A stretch of DNA of 64,000 nucleotides from Dactylorhiza incarnata (GCA_033032865.1 JAWHQI010000079.1:8746501-8810500); one strand, 5' to 3'; positions 50,950 through 61,961 are shown, counted from the first letter of the stretch. Notes: generated from the letters alone by a model not told the origin. A program made the numbers and translations.

Positions 50950-52300
50950 TGATGCTTCTCGTGGGCAAGTGCACCACAGTCGTACAAGTAATATAATAAA
51001 ATGAGCGAGTATCGATATCACGTGGAACACGGCGGGATGAAGTAATCTTTCGAGATGAGACGTGAGATAGAAGTCTTTACGTCGGTGCTTTATGGGGGGT
51101 TTTGATTTGTGCTAACAACTACTTGCAATTAAAGAAAAACTAACTATACGGGTCGTCGGCACCGCTTCGCTCCTCCGCGGCTCGTCGGCCTCCGCATCCC
51201 ACCTCCGCGGGTCGCCTTCCTCTACTTTGCGCCTCGATCTGTGGGTCGCAAGCCTCTGCTTCGCACCTACGTGGGTCGCAAGCCTTCGTTTCGCTCGTTG
51301 CCGTAGCAACACACAACACAACCAAACACTATCAAAAATCACAAACCACAACAAAGACACAAACTAACTCATCCAAACCATCCACAATAGAAGATACACC
51401 TATGAGCATATACACCCAATGATCATGGTGTGCAAATGTTTTAGAATACACCACATTAAGAATACAAACATCTCAAATGAGAAAGAAGAGATACAAGTTA
51501 CTACTTTGAGATAAGGAGGAGACGAGAGACTCTTTCTTGGGTTCGTAGGAGAGCTTGGCTTGGTTCACCGGCTCTTCCAACTCCTCCATGGCTGTCGTCC
51601 ACGATACAGGAGAAGTTGTCACCCTCTCCTAGTCATGTCTTCACTCGGGGTTTGTCGCCTCCACGTCAAGTGCTCCGTCCTTAGAGCTCCAATGGAACCT
51701 TGGAAATCGACTTCTACACCACCTTTGGAATGCTTGGGGGAGGTTGGAGGAGGCATATGGGCAAAACACTAGGTCTTGCAGCGAAAATGGCAAATGTGGG
51801 CGCTGGAAAATCAGGGCAGGCACAAGAAATCGCGAACAAGCTATTTATAGGAGAGAGCAAAATTTTAACCTGCGCGAGACCAGTGGTCTTGCGCGAAGGA
51901 ATGTCCTCTACTCGTGCGAGAAGGAACCTGGACTGGCGGGAAATATTTGACATTTGGGGAGAAATTTGTTAAACGCGCATGACCAGTGATCGTGCGATTT
52001 CCCTCTTGCATACACTCGTGCATTTTCAAGAGGCTTCTCGGGTTGATTTTATCAAATGGTTGCGCACAACCAGTGGTCGTGCGTAGAGGGGGTCACTGCG
52101 AGAAGAAAAACGCAATAGTAGTGGCCTCCTCAATGGAAAAGGGCCGAGACGCCCGGGGGAAACAGCACAAGCACTGCACCCACAGCAAACACATTCAACA
52201 TTTCCAGAAAATAACATCCGCACAGCCACACATATCTGATCTAAGTATATAAATGAAATGAGAGGGAGAAGAGGTCTTCGTCTTGCATGAAATGGCTCAA
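50950..52300 (-). repeat. LTR-like block of the Athila-like remnant
   Basis: TATAAATAG lies on the minus strand at 51841-51849. Upstream of it (51870-52090) are three palindromic clusters of the form GCGCGAGACCAGTGGTCTTGCGC, GCGCATGACCAGTGATCGTGCG and TGCGCACAACCAGTGGTCGTGCG (abridged). In U5, GCTTGCGACCCAC-type words are repeated at 51160-51300. The far end was not located. Confidence 0.45.
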
Positions 52301-53622
52301 ATAATACTCTATCTAGCTAAACATGCTCACATAACAAACATTTGGATTATCATAGGTTTAATGATGGAATCAACAAATAGATGAGCGATATCAATGGTAA
52401 AGCAAGCTAGAATAGAGCCTAAATCACTATATAAAATTCACTTATCAGCAAGGCAAGAATAATCAAGACAATGTTTACAAAGTTTAACAATTAAATCCAA
52501 CACCCAAATCATTATATATGTTCATTTTTGACTATAGTAATGAAAAATAAGCAGTTTTAGGGGTTTTGTTTTTTAAAATAAAAAGAAATACAATTAAAAT
52601 CAGAAAGTAAAAACATATTTTTATGATATTGATTTGTTTTGTAAATTTCTATATAGTTTTGGGTTTTAAGAAAATTAAATAAATAATAAAAAATGAAATG
52701 ATTTTGCAAAAAAATACAGAAGGCAATGTTGAGTAAGTCAGAATAATAATCTCCTAAGCAAACAAAAAGAAGAAAATGCAAAAAAACAAAGCATTAAAAG
52801 AAATTCACAAGCTACCGCCGATGGTAATAGTTACTACAGAGCGGTATCAGAGAGAGTTTTGATTTTTTTTTTCGTTAAAAAAGATGGTTTTTGATAATTT
52901 TTCATTCCAATTTTTCTTGATTATCATTTTTTATGATAAGGGACAACAACTACAACAAAGAGTTTGAAAAAATAAAATAAAAATTACGAATTAAAATTTT
53001 TAGCTCACGTTGTCCAAAACATTTCGAGATCCTTTAGTGATCTTATTAATGTATTTTCAATGTTGAGACAAGATAAAGTTAAGTCATCACGTTCTACTAC
53101 GGATGATTGACACATTTGATGAGAAGGAAACTATTTGAGATTTTATCAATTTTGAGATTGTAATACGCCTAATGTTAGTTTTTATTTTGAACTTTTAAAT
53201 GATTTGTGCTTTAACTTATATGAAGTGTCTTTAATCAGAAATTACTTATTGTGAGTTTAGTTTTAGTGCACATTTATTTTTCCAAAATTTTGCACAATTT
53301 TTCTATTAATTATTGCTACCGCGCAATATTAGACCTAAAGTGCAGTGGTAAATTTCATCAACTTAAATCCGCACATCCAGTTTTATTTCATGTTTAGGTC
53401 GCTTGTTTTGGGTGTTTTTTTCTTGCGCCGCTCGATAGCTTCAGGTAAGTCCGATATTTTCTTTTTTAATTCCTTGTTTTCTCTTTTGATTTATGGTTCC
53501 ATGAAATCATAGTAGATTATTAGAGTAGATTTGTGAAAATTATTGTGCAATGTTGAGTTTGTTTGGAGTTTTGAGTTTCAGTTAAATTTAGAGTGCTAGA
53601 TCTACTCATATACTGAAAATAC
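52301..53622. other. AT-rich region, no gene supported
   Basis: Low-complexity AT-rich sequence. GCGGTATCAGAGAGAG at about 52841 resembles an initiator-Met primer-binding site, but no LTR end of either strand could be matched beside it. A possible splice donor (TTCAG|GTAAGT) at about 53444 has no recognisable exon. Confidence 0.4.
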
Positions 53623-54111
53623 TGTTGAAACCAAGACTTGGTCTCTGTGTAGTTCGGGGTCCCCAAAAGAGGAGGTGACCTCACACTTACTTCTCTCAAG
53701 TGAGAGCGCTAGGCCGAAGACTTAGGAAACTAGAAACAAGACCAAGGGCTCAGCGAGGAGGTCCCCCCACACACCCGAAAGATCTTAGAGCGCTTCCCCT
53801 CCCAAACCAATGCTGAGCTTGTGGCACCTTTGGAGGCACTCTTCCTCCACCAAAGAAGCCTAGGGGGGAGAGTGGCCTAAAGAGAGAGAAAGCTGCCTTC
53901 AAAGGTGCCCCTTGGTCCAATTTATAGATTTCTGAACTTGGTCTGCCAATAGCCAGATTCTAGCCCACGAGATTACGAAAATACCCCCAGGTTTGGCCTG
54001 CCAAAAGCCAAATCTAGCCATTCTGAGGCGCTAAACGCAGACCGCCTCCTCTTCTTGGGGCTAGGCGAGAGGGAGCAGGCCGCCTCCCTTGCTCGCCCCC
54101 TACTAGGCTGG

Positions 54112-54450
54112 GCGAGAGGGAGGCCGCCCGCCTCCCCGGCTCGCCCCCCTGCTGGGGTGGGGTGAGCCCGGGAGGCGACCCGCCTCTCCGGCTCGCCACC
54201 TTGCTGGGGCGGGGCGAGCCCGGAAGGCCACCTGCCTCTCCGACTCGCCCCCTGCTGGGGCGGGGCGAGCCCGGGAGGCCACCCGCCTCTCTGGCTCGTC
54301 ACCTTACTGGGGCGGGGCGAGCCCGGGAGGCCACCCGCCTCTCCGGCTGGCCCCCTGCTGGGACGGGGCGAGCCCGGGAGGCCACCCGCCTCTCCAGCTC
54401 GCCCCCTTACGGGGCTGGGCGAGCGGGAGGCCGCCTGCCTCCACCGCTCC
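54112..54450. repeat. 51-52-bp tandem repeat, about seven copies
   Basis: Units GCTGGGGCGGGGCGAGCCC plus GGGAGGCCACCCGCCTCTCC. GAGCCC recurs at 54164, 54216, 54267, 54319 and 54370. Confidence 0.92.
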
Positions 54451-54724
54451 CCCCCCCCCCTTACCGGGTACGCCCAGAAACTCTCCTGCCTCTCCTAGCA
54501 GGGGGCAGTGCTAAAAAACATTGGCCCTAAAGACACCCTGGGCCCCGGGGACCCACTCGACGAATATAGGGTTGTACACAATCCCCGCTCTTTTCGAGCG
54601 GGTTACACACTCGAAAAGAAAAGTCCAACCATGCATATTCGGCGAGTGGCGCTGAGTGAAATTGAGAAGACTCCACATCGTCCCGGTGGAAATTTACTTA
54701 AGCCTCCCAGAGAGGCCAATCCTG

Positions 54725-55625
54725 CCCTGCCGACCAGTGAGAGCCCGGCTAGCGGAGCCATCTCGGGGGAAAAACCACTTAGCCTCCCCCGAGAGGCCAT
54801 CCTACCCTGCCGGCTAGTGAGAGCCTAGCTAGCGGAGCCATCTGGGGGAAAAACACTTAGCCTCCCTGAGAGGCCATCCTACCATGTCGGCTAGTGAGAG
54901 CCCTGCTAGCGGAGCCATCTCGGGGGAAAAATCACTTAGCCTCCCCGAGAGGCCATCCTACACTACCGGCTAGTGAGAGCCCGACTAGTGGAGCCATCTC
55001 GGGGGAAAAATCACTTAGCCTCCCCGAGAGGCAATCCTACCCTGCCGGCTAGCGAAGCCCTCTCGGGGGGGGGGGGAAACCACTTAGCCTACCAAAGAGG
55101 CCATCCTATCCTGTCGGCTAGTGAGAGCCCGGGTAGCGGAGCCATCTCGGGGGAAAAACCACTTAGCCTCCCCGAGAGGCCATCCTACCCTGCCGGCTAG
55201 TGAGAGTCCGGCTAGCGGAGCCATATCGGGGGGAAAACCACTTAGCCTCCCTGAGAGTCCATCCTACCCTGCCGGCTAGTGAGAGCCCAGCTAGCGGAGC
55301 CATCTCGGGGGAAAAACCACTTAGCCTCCACGAGAGGCCATCCTACCCTGTCGGCTAGTGAGAGCCCGGCTAGTGGAGCCATCTTGGGGGAAAAACAACT
55401 TAGCCTCCCCGAGAGGCCATCCTACCCTACCGGCTAGTGAGAGCCCGACTAGCGTAGCCATCTCGGGGGAAAAACCACATAGCCTCCCCGAGAGGTCATC
55501 CTTCCCTGCCGGCTAGCGAGAGCCCGGCTAGCGGAGCCATCTCGGGGGGAAAAACTACTTAGCCTCCCCGAGAGACCATCCTACCGTGACGGCTAGCGAG
55601 AGCCCGGCTAGCAGAACCATCCCAA
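54725..55625. repeat. 79-bp tandem repeat, about twelve copies
   Basis: GAGAGCCCGGCTAGCGGAGCC recurs at 54740, 54819, 54896, 54975, 55123, 55202, 55281, 55360, 55439, 55518 and 55598, with one shortened unit near 55050. Each unit holds the half-palindromes CGGCTAG...CTAGC and CTCGGGGGAAAAACCAC. Confidence 0.95.
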
Positions 55626-55836
55626 GGCTATATACTTTGACAACCTCCGACCACCGAGCGCTTCCCGGCCCTGCTAGCTTGGTGGGAGCCTGGTCAGCGG
55701 GCCAGCATCGGGGCTAAGTACTTTGACAACCTCCGGCCTCCGAGCGGTTCCCGACCCTGCCATCTTGATGGGAGCCTGGTCAGCGGGCCAGCATCGGGGC
55801 TAAGTACCTTGAAAACCTCCGGCCACCGAGCGGTTC
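55626..55836. repeat. 86-bp tandem repeat, two and a half copies
   Basis: TACTTTGACAACCTCCG recurs at 55633, 55719 and 55805. The third unit breaks off in GAGCGGTTC, exactly where the copia LTR begins. Confidence 0.9.
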
Positions 55837-57810
55837 TGTTGGGTTTTCTACATACCATTCATAATGATAAAGGCACATCAAATGTGCGCAGCGGAAGAAA
55901 CAAAACTAGAACAACCTAAAGAGTTTCGGATCAAGAAATGCAAAAGCAATACATTGCAATACCTGAAGGGGATTGAGTCAATACTCAACCGAGGTGCCCC
56001 ACAACTGAAATCCAGAGAATAGTCGATGAGTCCCAAGCGCTGAAATGGATCGGCGCCTCTACGGAAGTCCACACGAGCGAGAGGAGAACCCTAGCTTCTT
56101 GTCGCACAAGAACTAGGTCGGAGAAGAAGAATGCCCTATTGGTCTTCCACGAATTACTAGATCCAATTACAGGAAGAGGCGGCGGCGGCAGGGTGCAGGA
56201 TCAAGACCGTCAGAACACTTCCGTCGTTTTCTTCTATCGCATTCGCACAAAGGCATGCCACCCCATTTTTAGGGTATTAATCGAGTTCTATTTATACCCA
56301 GGCGACAAAAAGGATAACCGCAGACCCATGACTGCATCAAAGTAAACACAGAATTCGTCGAGTGAACATTTCACTCGAGAAATTCGTCGAGTTACAGATT
56401 GAATTCGTCGAGTAACGAACTAATTCGTCGAGTGAACTTTTCACAAGAAATTCGTCGAGTAAAATGAATTAGCCGAGTTATGAATTAGTTCCTTCGACGA
56501 ACTGAGGTAAGATTCGTCGAGTAACATTCAATTCGTCGAATAAACCATAACTCGATGATTTGATGTAAACGTCGTCGAGACATTCTCGTCGAGACATTCT
56601 CGTCGAATCGTCTCGAAGACTTGCCAACATGCTCCATACAATATTCACAGTTCCTATGTAGCATTCAGTTGACTCGACCCATCTCCAATAAGGCAATGAT
56701 TGGTCCTTCACTCATATCCAATATGAGTAAGTCCAACACAATACTACCTCCAACTTCTCCAAACACTCTTGTGTGTGACCTCATAGGCTCATATCGCGTT
56801 GGCAGTGAGGCTAAATGCTTGATCACTTCCAGATCACCTTGGAAACACCAACAGTCTTCCACTTGATCTTGAACGTATCAAACAAAAGTCTCACAAACAA
56901 TGAGCGGCATCTAGCAATACATCATTGCTACCCAAGCGATAAGAGTTCAAAACTCAACAAGCCTGTCTTGACCAATGTATCGGTGCTGTCATGTTCCTTT
57001 GTCCCTTACATCCGGATAGAACTAGAGGCATGGACTGTGCCACCCTCATAATTGTTCAATCCTAGTTTCCTGATCTGGAATAGACCTTAAGAGATTTGTA
57101 AGCTCAATATCACATATTGGCTCAACCCAGCATAGCCATGCATTTCTCGGTCTCATTCCATCAAGGGGCCCATGGATGTAACTCATGTCATAAAGGAGGA
57201 CAAATCACATATCTGTCCACACACAAACACCCAAATGAATCGTAATATACCCAATAACCACCCTTATCATCAACCTTTCTCAAGGAAGACTTTAGATGAC
57301 ATCAAAGTACGTTCTTCCTCACTTGATGAATGTTGTGACTTCAGGTCAAAGAACTACAAACACCATTGTCAGTTGAGACCTACTTGTGACATGTTCATAT
57401 AACAATCCACAAAGTAGTCTCAAAGTGGGTCTGTCCAGTACAACTTGTTCACTAACAAGTACTCATGTGATGACTTGATATCATAATATCATTACCTATG
57501 AGAGCCGGTCATCAGTCAATGCACATGCTAGTCTTAACGTATCATCATTGCCCTTCAACTTCTAAGATGATACTCCGACTAGGGACCATTTAAGAATGAA
57601 GCTTCTTGTTGAACATAGGTCCTCACATTCAAGTCACGTACTTGAACTCTTATGGAGGCAAACATTCTAAGGGCATTTATTATGCTAATTAATCTATCAA
57701 ATAGAAACTATTGACATAACAATAATAACTTGCCATAATGTAAAATAAAAAACACAGTGCATATCACAATTCATCAAATGAATAAACAATCAATAAACAT
57801 ACAATCCACA
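55837..57810 (-). repeat. 3' LTR of the truncated copia element
   Basis: About 1,974 bp. Minus strand TGTGGATTGTATG to AGAAAACCCAACA. TATAAATAG lies at 56288-56296. Upstream on the minus strand is a cluster of TTCGTCGAGT words (about 56350-56610). The second LTR is absent, so the boundary rests on TG/CA ends and the adjacent polypurine tract. Confidence 0.65.
56350..56612. repeat. TTCGTCGAG repeat cluster upstream of the TATA box
   Basis: About ten copies of (A)TTCGTCGAGT and related half-palindromes (ACTCGA) at irregular 15-35-bp spacing. Confidence 0.85.
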
Positions 57811-57821
57811 AGGCTCCCATT

Positions 57822-59073
57822 AAAGACGATCATTCAGGTATCTAATACCCATTGATCTAACATGACCATCATGCTTCTTTTGCACAAGAGGCTTTGTCAG
57901 TGGATCCGCTATGTTCTCTTCAGTCGTTACTCTACAAATGTTCACATCTCCTCGATCGACAATCTCTCAAATAAGATGGAATCGCCGAAGTATGTGCTTG
58001 GAGCGCTGATGAGATCTAGGTTCCTTAGCTTGGGATATTGCACCATTGTTGTCACAGTAGAGAAATACGGGACCAACAATGCTAGGAACTACACCAAGCT
58101 CGCTGATGAATTTCCTAATCCACACAGCCTCCTTCGCCGCATTTGTAACATCGATATACTCGGCCTCAGTCGTAGAGTCCGCAACTGTCTCTTGCTTGGA
58201 ACTCTTCCAGCTTACAGCTCCTCCATTAAGGCAAAACACAAAACCTGATTGGGACTTTGAATCATCCCTATCAGTCTGGAAGCTTGCATCCGTGTAACCA
58301 TTTACAACGAGCTCTTCCTTTCCACCATACACCAAGAACATATCCTTAGTCCTTCTCAAGTACTTTAGGATATTCTTGACAGCGATCCAGTGACCATCAC
58401 CGGGATCAGACTGATATCTGCTTGTCATGCTTAAAGCATAAGAGACATCGGGTCGAGTACACAACATTGCATACATGATTGATCCAATTGCCAAAGCATA
58501 TGGAATCAACTTCATGCGATCCTTATCTTCCAAAGATTTAGGACACTGGTCCTTGGAGAGACTCACACCACGAGACATGGGTATGAATCCCTTCTTGGAC
58601 TCAAGCATGTTGAATCGTTTCAACACCTTCTCAATGTATGTACTTTGGGTCAAACCCAACAACTTCTTCGATCTATCTCTATAGATCTTAATACCAAGTA
58701 TGTAAGTCGCTTCACCCAAGTCTTTCATACAAAAGCAGCCCCCTAGACTGTTCTTAATAGCTGCAGCTTGCAGTGTCGGAATGTCATTCCCGATGAGCAG
58801 TATGCCATCCACATACAATATCAGGAAAACGACAATATTCTCACTAATCCTCTTGTAAACACAAGGCTCATCCTCATTCTTGATGAAACCAAACTCTTTG
58901 ATTTTATCATCAAAACGAAGATTCCAACTTCGAGAAGCTTGTTTCAATCCATAAATGGATCGATTCAACTTGCATATTTTAGTGGCTTCACTTGGAGATA
59001 TAAAACCCTCGGGTTGTGTCATATACACTTCCTCAAGAAGGTTTCCATTAAGGAAAGCCATTTTTACATCCAT
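57822..59073 (-). pseudogene. Copia reverse transcriptase C-terminal half and RNase H
   Basis: The open part 57967-59073 starts [18 protein letters not shown] and carries YGLKQASRSWN. The active-site motif is YVDG (residues 87-90) instead of YVDD, so a catalytic aspartate is lost. LGIKIYRDRSKKLLGLTQS and RNase H motifs follow (GYTDASFQTDRDDSKSQSG, SSKQETVADSTTEAEY, YCDNNGAI). A stop replaces Arg after RRFHLI. The frame then continues (GDVNICRV, NIADPLTKPL) to a natural stop next to the polypurine tract at about 57822. Confidence 0.85.
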
Positions 59074-59216
59074 TGCCAGATCTCGTAGTCATAATACGCA
59101 GCAATAGCAAGTAGAATCCTGATGGACTTAACCATGGCAATAGGGGAAAAGGTCTCATCATAGTCAACACCATGAATTTGCCTAAAACCTTTAGCCACCA
59201 GCCGGCCTTTGAATGT

Positions 59217-59945
59217 CTATACATTCCCATCCATGTCGGTCTTATTCTTGAAGACCCACTTGCACCCTATGGGTCTTACCCCTTCAGGTGGTTCCACCAA
59301 GGTCCAAACTTGGTTTGTATACATGGAGTCCATTTCAGATTTCATGGCCTCAAGCCACTTCTCAGAGTCTGGTCCATTCATAGCATCTTGGTAGGTTGCA
59401 GGCTCATCATCATGATCCATAAGCAACACATTACCTATTTGAGACACGAGAAATCCATATCTCTCAGGCTCAAATCTTGGTCTACCAGATCTACGTAGGA
59501 CTTGTGTTTCTTGAGCAGGCTCTCCAGCTACAACTTCTTGTAGTCCTTGCTCATGTTCCAATTCTGGTTCGTTCATTGTTTGTGGTTCTTGAACTTCTTT
59601 AAGTTCTACCTTTGCATTCTTTCTGGATAAGAACTCTTTCTCCAAAAAGACACCAGTACTTGCGACAAACACTTTGCTCTCGGACGGCAGGTAGAAGTAG
59701 TACCCTTTGGTTTCCCTAGGATATCTCACTAGATAGCATTTATCCAATTTGGGTTCTAGCATGTCAGGCATTTGACGTCGTACGTATGCCTCACAGCTCC
59801 AAATCTTAATGAACGACATACTAGGACGCTTCCCAGTCCATATCTCATATGGCGTCTTTAGAACCGTCTTTGTCGGAACTCGATTTAGTGTGAAAGCAGT
59901 AGTCTCTAGAGCAAAACCCCAAAAAGGAAACGGGCAAATCTGCAT
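59217..59945 (-). pseudogene. Copia integrase C-terminus to reverse transcriptase N-terminus
   Basis: 242 codons. It contains the integrase end (FALETTAFTLNRVPTKTV, TPYEIWTGKRPSMSFIKIW), the spacer with RRSGRPRFEPERYGF, and the RT start (WLEAMKSEMDSMYTNQVWTL, GCKWVFKNKTDMDG) before a stop. The missing 60 codons to the next fragment show a further frame break. Confidence 0.85.
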
Positions 59946-60741
59946 GACTCATCATTGACCGTACCATATCCAACAATGTATGATGCCACCTCTCAGACAC
60001 ACCATTATGTTGAGGTGTTCCGGGCGGAGTGAGTTGTGATACAATACCATATTCTCTCAGATGATCACGAAACTCATGACTTAGATATTCGCCACCCCGA
60101 TCAGATCAGAGTGTTTTTATCCTTTTTCCCAGTTGGTTCTCTACTTCATTCTTAAACACCTTGAACTTTTCAAAGGTTTCGGATTTGTTCTTCACAAGAA
60201 ACACGTATCCGTATCTACTGAAATCATCAATAAATATAACAAAGTAGTAGAACCCACTTCTAGCCATAGAACTCATGGGTCCGCATACATCACTATGTAT
60301 TATACCCAAAAGATCATCAGCCCTCTCACTACAACTAATGAAAGGAGCTTTCGTCATCTTGCCTAATAAACATGACTCGCATCTCTCAAATGATTCATAA
60401 TCAAATGAGTCCAGTAGACCATCTCTATGGAGCTTGGATATGCGTTTCTCGTTTATATGGCCGAAACGACAATGCCAAAGGTACGTAGGATTCGAGTCAT
60501 TTGTTTTTAGTCTTTTAGTATTTTCTACATTATAGATCGGATGGTCTAAGTTCAAAACATATAAAACATTAAACAATTGGGCTACACCATAAGAAACATC
60601 ATTCATAAAAATTGAACAACAATTGTTCTTAATTATAAATGAAAAACCTTTCATGTCAAGACATGAAATAGATATTATGTTTCTAGTTATGGCTAGAACG
60701 AAATAACAATTATCTAGTTCTATTACAAGCCCAGTGGGCAA
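59946..60741 (-). pseudogene. Copia integrase core with zinc site
   Basis: The open part 60106-60741 covers the end of protease/pre-integrase (NCYFVLAITRNIISISCLD), the zinc site (WHCRFGH...CESCLLGK) and the first catalytic Asp (HSDVCGPM). A stop at about 60105 replaces Arg in the TLRSDRGGEY motif. The next stretch down to 59946 still encodes GGEYLSHEFRDHLREYGIVS and TPPGTPQHNGVSER with the catalytic Glu. Confidence 0.85.
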
Positions 60742-60970
60742 AGAAAGACAATAGACACCAATGGCAACGGCAGCAACTCATGCTCCATTTTCGACGCCCA
60801 GGTCTACCTCCCCTTTACCCAGCATTCTTCTCCTTTTTAGTTCCTGCACATTTGTACAAATGTGAGAACCGCATCTGGTATCCAATACCCAAGATGAATA
60901 AGCAGAAAGGTTTATCTCTATAACGTAAATACCTAAAGTGGAAGTCACACTTCCCTTCTTTTGCAGATCC

Positions 60971-61214
60971 TCAATATAGAGGGGATAGTTTCGCCTCCCC
61001 TGCCTTACCGCAGTGGTGGCACTTTCCTTCCTTCGCCATACCTTTCCTTTTCAGTGCAGAAGATTTGAGATCAAGATGAGACTTAGATCCTATATTTGTC
61101 TTCTTGGATCCCTTAGTCTTGCCCTTGCCTTTATGCACCATCAGTATGGGGCTAGCAGGCTTGACCTTCTTCATATTATTTTTGGCAGTTCTCAACATGC
61201 CTAGGAGCTCGGGC
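60971..61214 (-). pseudogene. Copia gag C-terminal fragment
   Basis: LPELLGMLRTAKNNMKK, then ILMVHKGKGKTKG and a damaged knuckle CHHCGKAG that lacks the remaining His and Cys because of a small deletion shifting the frame. The element is cut at LPELLG; upstream gag is absent and the host SAP gene begins. Confidence 0.8.
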
Positions 61215-61655
61215 AATCTTGGCAAAGACGAGGCTGAGATGCTAAAGCCCCCATCTTCTTCTTCTTCTTCCTCTCCAACAAATCATTCTCAACCACCATC
61301 GGACTCACCATCTTGTTTACCGGCTGAACCTCACGGGGTTGTTCAAGATCAAAGAGCCAAAAAACCAGAAACTTTAACAGTGGTTGCCATTAAAATACCC
61401 TCCATGTCAAAGATAAAGGGGGGGTCTCGGCCGTCGGCTCAATTTGGCAACCGGTGCTTGATTTGCCGGAAAAGGATAGCCCTGGCAGGATTCCTGTGCC
61501 GCTGCGACGACCTGTTCTGCGCTCTTCACCGCTACACAGACAGGCACGATTGCTCGTTTGATTACAAGGCTGCGGGGAGGGAGGAGATCTCTAAGGCAAA
61601 TTCGTTGGTGAGGGCTGCTAAGATCATCATATGCAAATATTTTTCAGCACAATGA
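61197..61655 (+). CDS. AN1-type zinc-finger stress-associated protein (SAP-like)
   Basis: 152 residues from MPRSSGNLGKDEAEML. The N-terminus is Ser/Pro-rich. The AN1 domain at about residues 85-125 has all eight ligands: CLIC, CRC, C-ALH and H-DC in the order C-x2-C-x9-C-x-C-x4-C-x2-H-x5-H-x-C. CSFDYKAAGREEISKAN follows, typical of plant SAPs. No A20 finger is present, as in the AN1-only subgroup. SAPs are soluble regulators linked to stress responses and ubiquitin. The tail (AAKIIICKYFSAQ) departs from the usual KAEKLDKI end, so the last codons may be altered. Antisense copia gag sequence meets the gene at its start codon: roughly the first six codons lie in element-derived sequence, and no native promoter or 5' UTR is visible. 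It may be expressed from new sequences or be a silenced fragment. Confidence 0.75.
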   Translation: MPRSSGNLGKDEAEMLKPPSSSSSSSPTNHSQPPSDSPSCLPAEPHGVVQDQRAKKPETLTVVAIKIPSMSKIKGGSRPSAQFGNRCLICRKRIALAGFLCRCDDLFCALHRYTDRHDCSFDYKAAGREEISKANSLVRAAKIIICKYFSAQ

Positions 61656-61670
61656 TTTTAATTACAACAG

Positions 61671-61908
61671 GTGCCAGCTCTTGGTTTGAAGACGCCATTT
61701 CGAGGCAGGCTATTATGGCATGTTGCGGAAGATGTTTTGGCTCAAGCCAAGGTCAATTATGTTGGTTTACTATTGTTTCAAATATGTGAATGCGTGAATT
61801 TATCTTATGAGTTTCATTTATCTATTATGGCGATGCAGGATGGCTTGGAAAGAAGGCTTTGTAAGGACGCTGGATTTTTGAAAGAAGTTATGGAAGTGGT
61901 AGCAACAG
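61671..61908 (+). pseudogene. Two exon-like fragments of an unrecognised gene
   Basis: After an acceptor-like TTACAACAG, 61671-61751 reads VPALGLKTPFRGRLLWHVAEDVLAQAK (quoted in two parts in sense: PALGLKTPFRG, LLWHVAEDVLAQAK). An 87-nt GT...AG interval (61752-61838) is followed by 61839-61908 reading DGLERRLCKDAGFLKEVMEVV and a donor ACAG|GTACTC. Codon use and splice signals look gene-like, but I do not recognise the family and found no further exons. It may belong to a gene of which only this part remains. Confidence 0.3.
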
Positions 61909-61961
61909 GTACTCCTAGTTACCAGCCAACTTTCAATTTTTTTTGTTATTCTTTAAGATGA

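Larger units (their letters stand above)
50330..52300 (-). mobile_element. Truncated Athila-like gypsy remnant
   Basis: On the minus strand an LTR-like block (about 52300 down to 50950, ending GAAGCATCA) is followed by TTGTTGTCGTTGCCGGGGAA. This is a close variant of the Athila primer-binding site. A short gag-like frame follows, then a sharp end in simple repeats. Most of gag and all of pol are missing. The distal LTR limit is not fixed. Confidence 0.5.
53623..55836 (-). repeat. LTR-like block with TATA box and three tandem arrays
   Basis: Starts TGTTGAAACC on the plus strand (minus strand ends GGTTTCAACA). A TATAAATT box lies on the minus strand at 53919-53926. Everything upstream of it on the minus strand is made of three different GC-rich tandem arrays, as in an expanded U3. 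No primer-binding site follows at 53622, so it may be a solo or truncated LTR. Its other end is hidden by, or was lost with, the copia insertion at 55837. Confidence 0.45.
55837..61214 (-). mobile_element. Truncated Ty1/copia element (3' LTR and most of gag-pol)
   Basis: The minus-strand order is gag C-terminus (61214 down), protease/integrase, RT, RNase H, polypurine tract AATGGGAGCC (about 57811-57822) and 3' LTR (55837-57810). The 5' LTR, primer-binding site and start of gag are missing; the element ends within gag beside the SAP gene. Several frameshifts and stops split pol. It is a different lineage from the Sirevirus-like elements (protease region WVLDTRCGSHICTNVQ, RT YVDGILLIGND). Confidence 0.85.

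Noticed and set aside
52841..52857. GCGGTATCAGAGAGAG as a copia primer-binding site
   Set aside because: No LTR terminus, partner LTR or gag frame was found on either side, so I left it as a note only.
54100..55625. CRISPR-like regular repeats
   Set aside because: The units are contiguous tandem repeats without unique spacers, in a eukaryotic retroelement context.
61104..61196. Upstream in-frame ATG giving a SAP with a hydrophobic N-terminal extension
   Set aside because: Those 31 codons are the reverse strand of copia gag; the SAP-like frame is better started at 61197.
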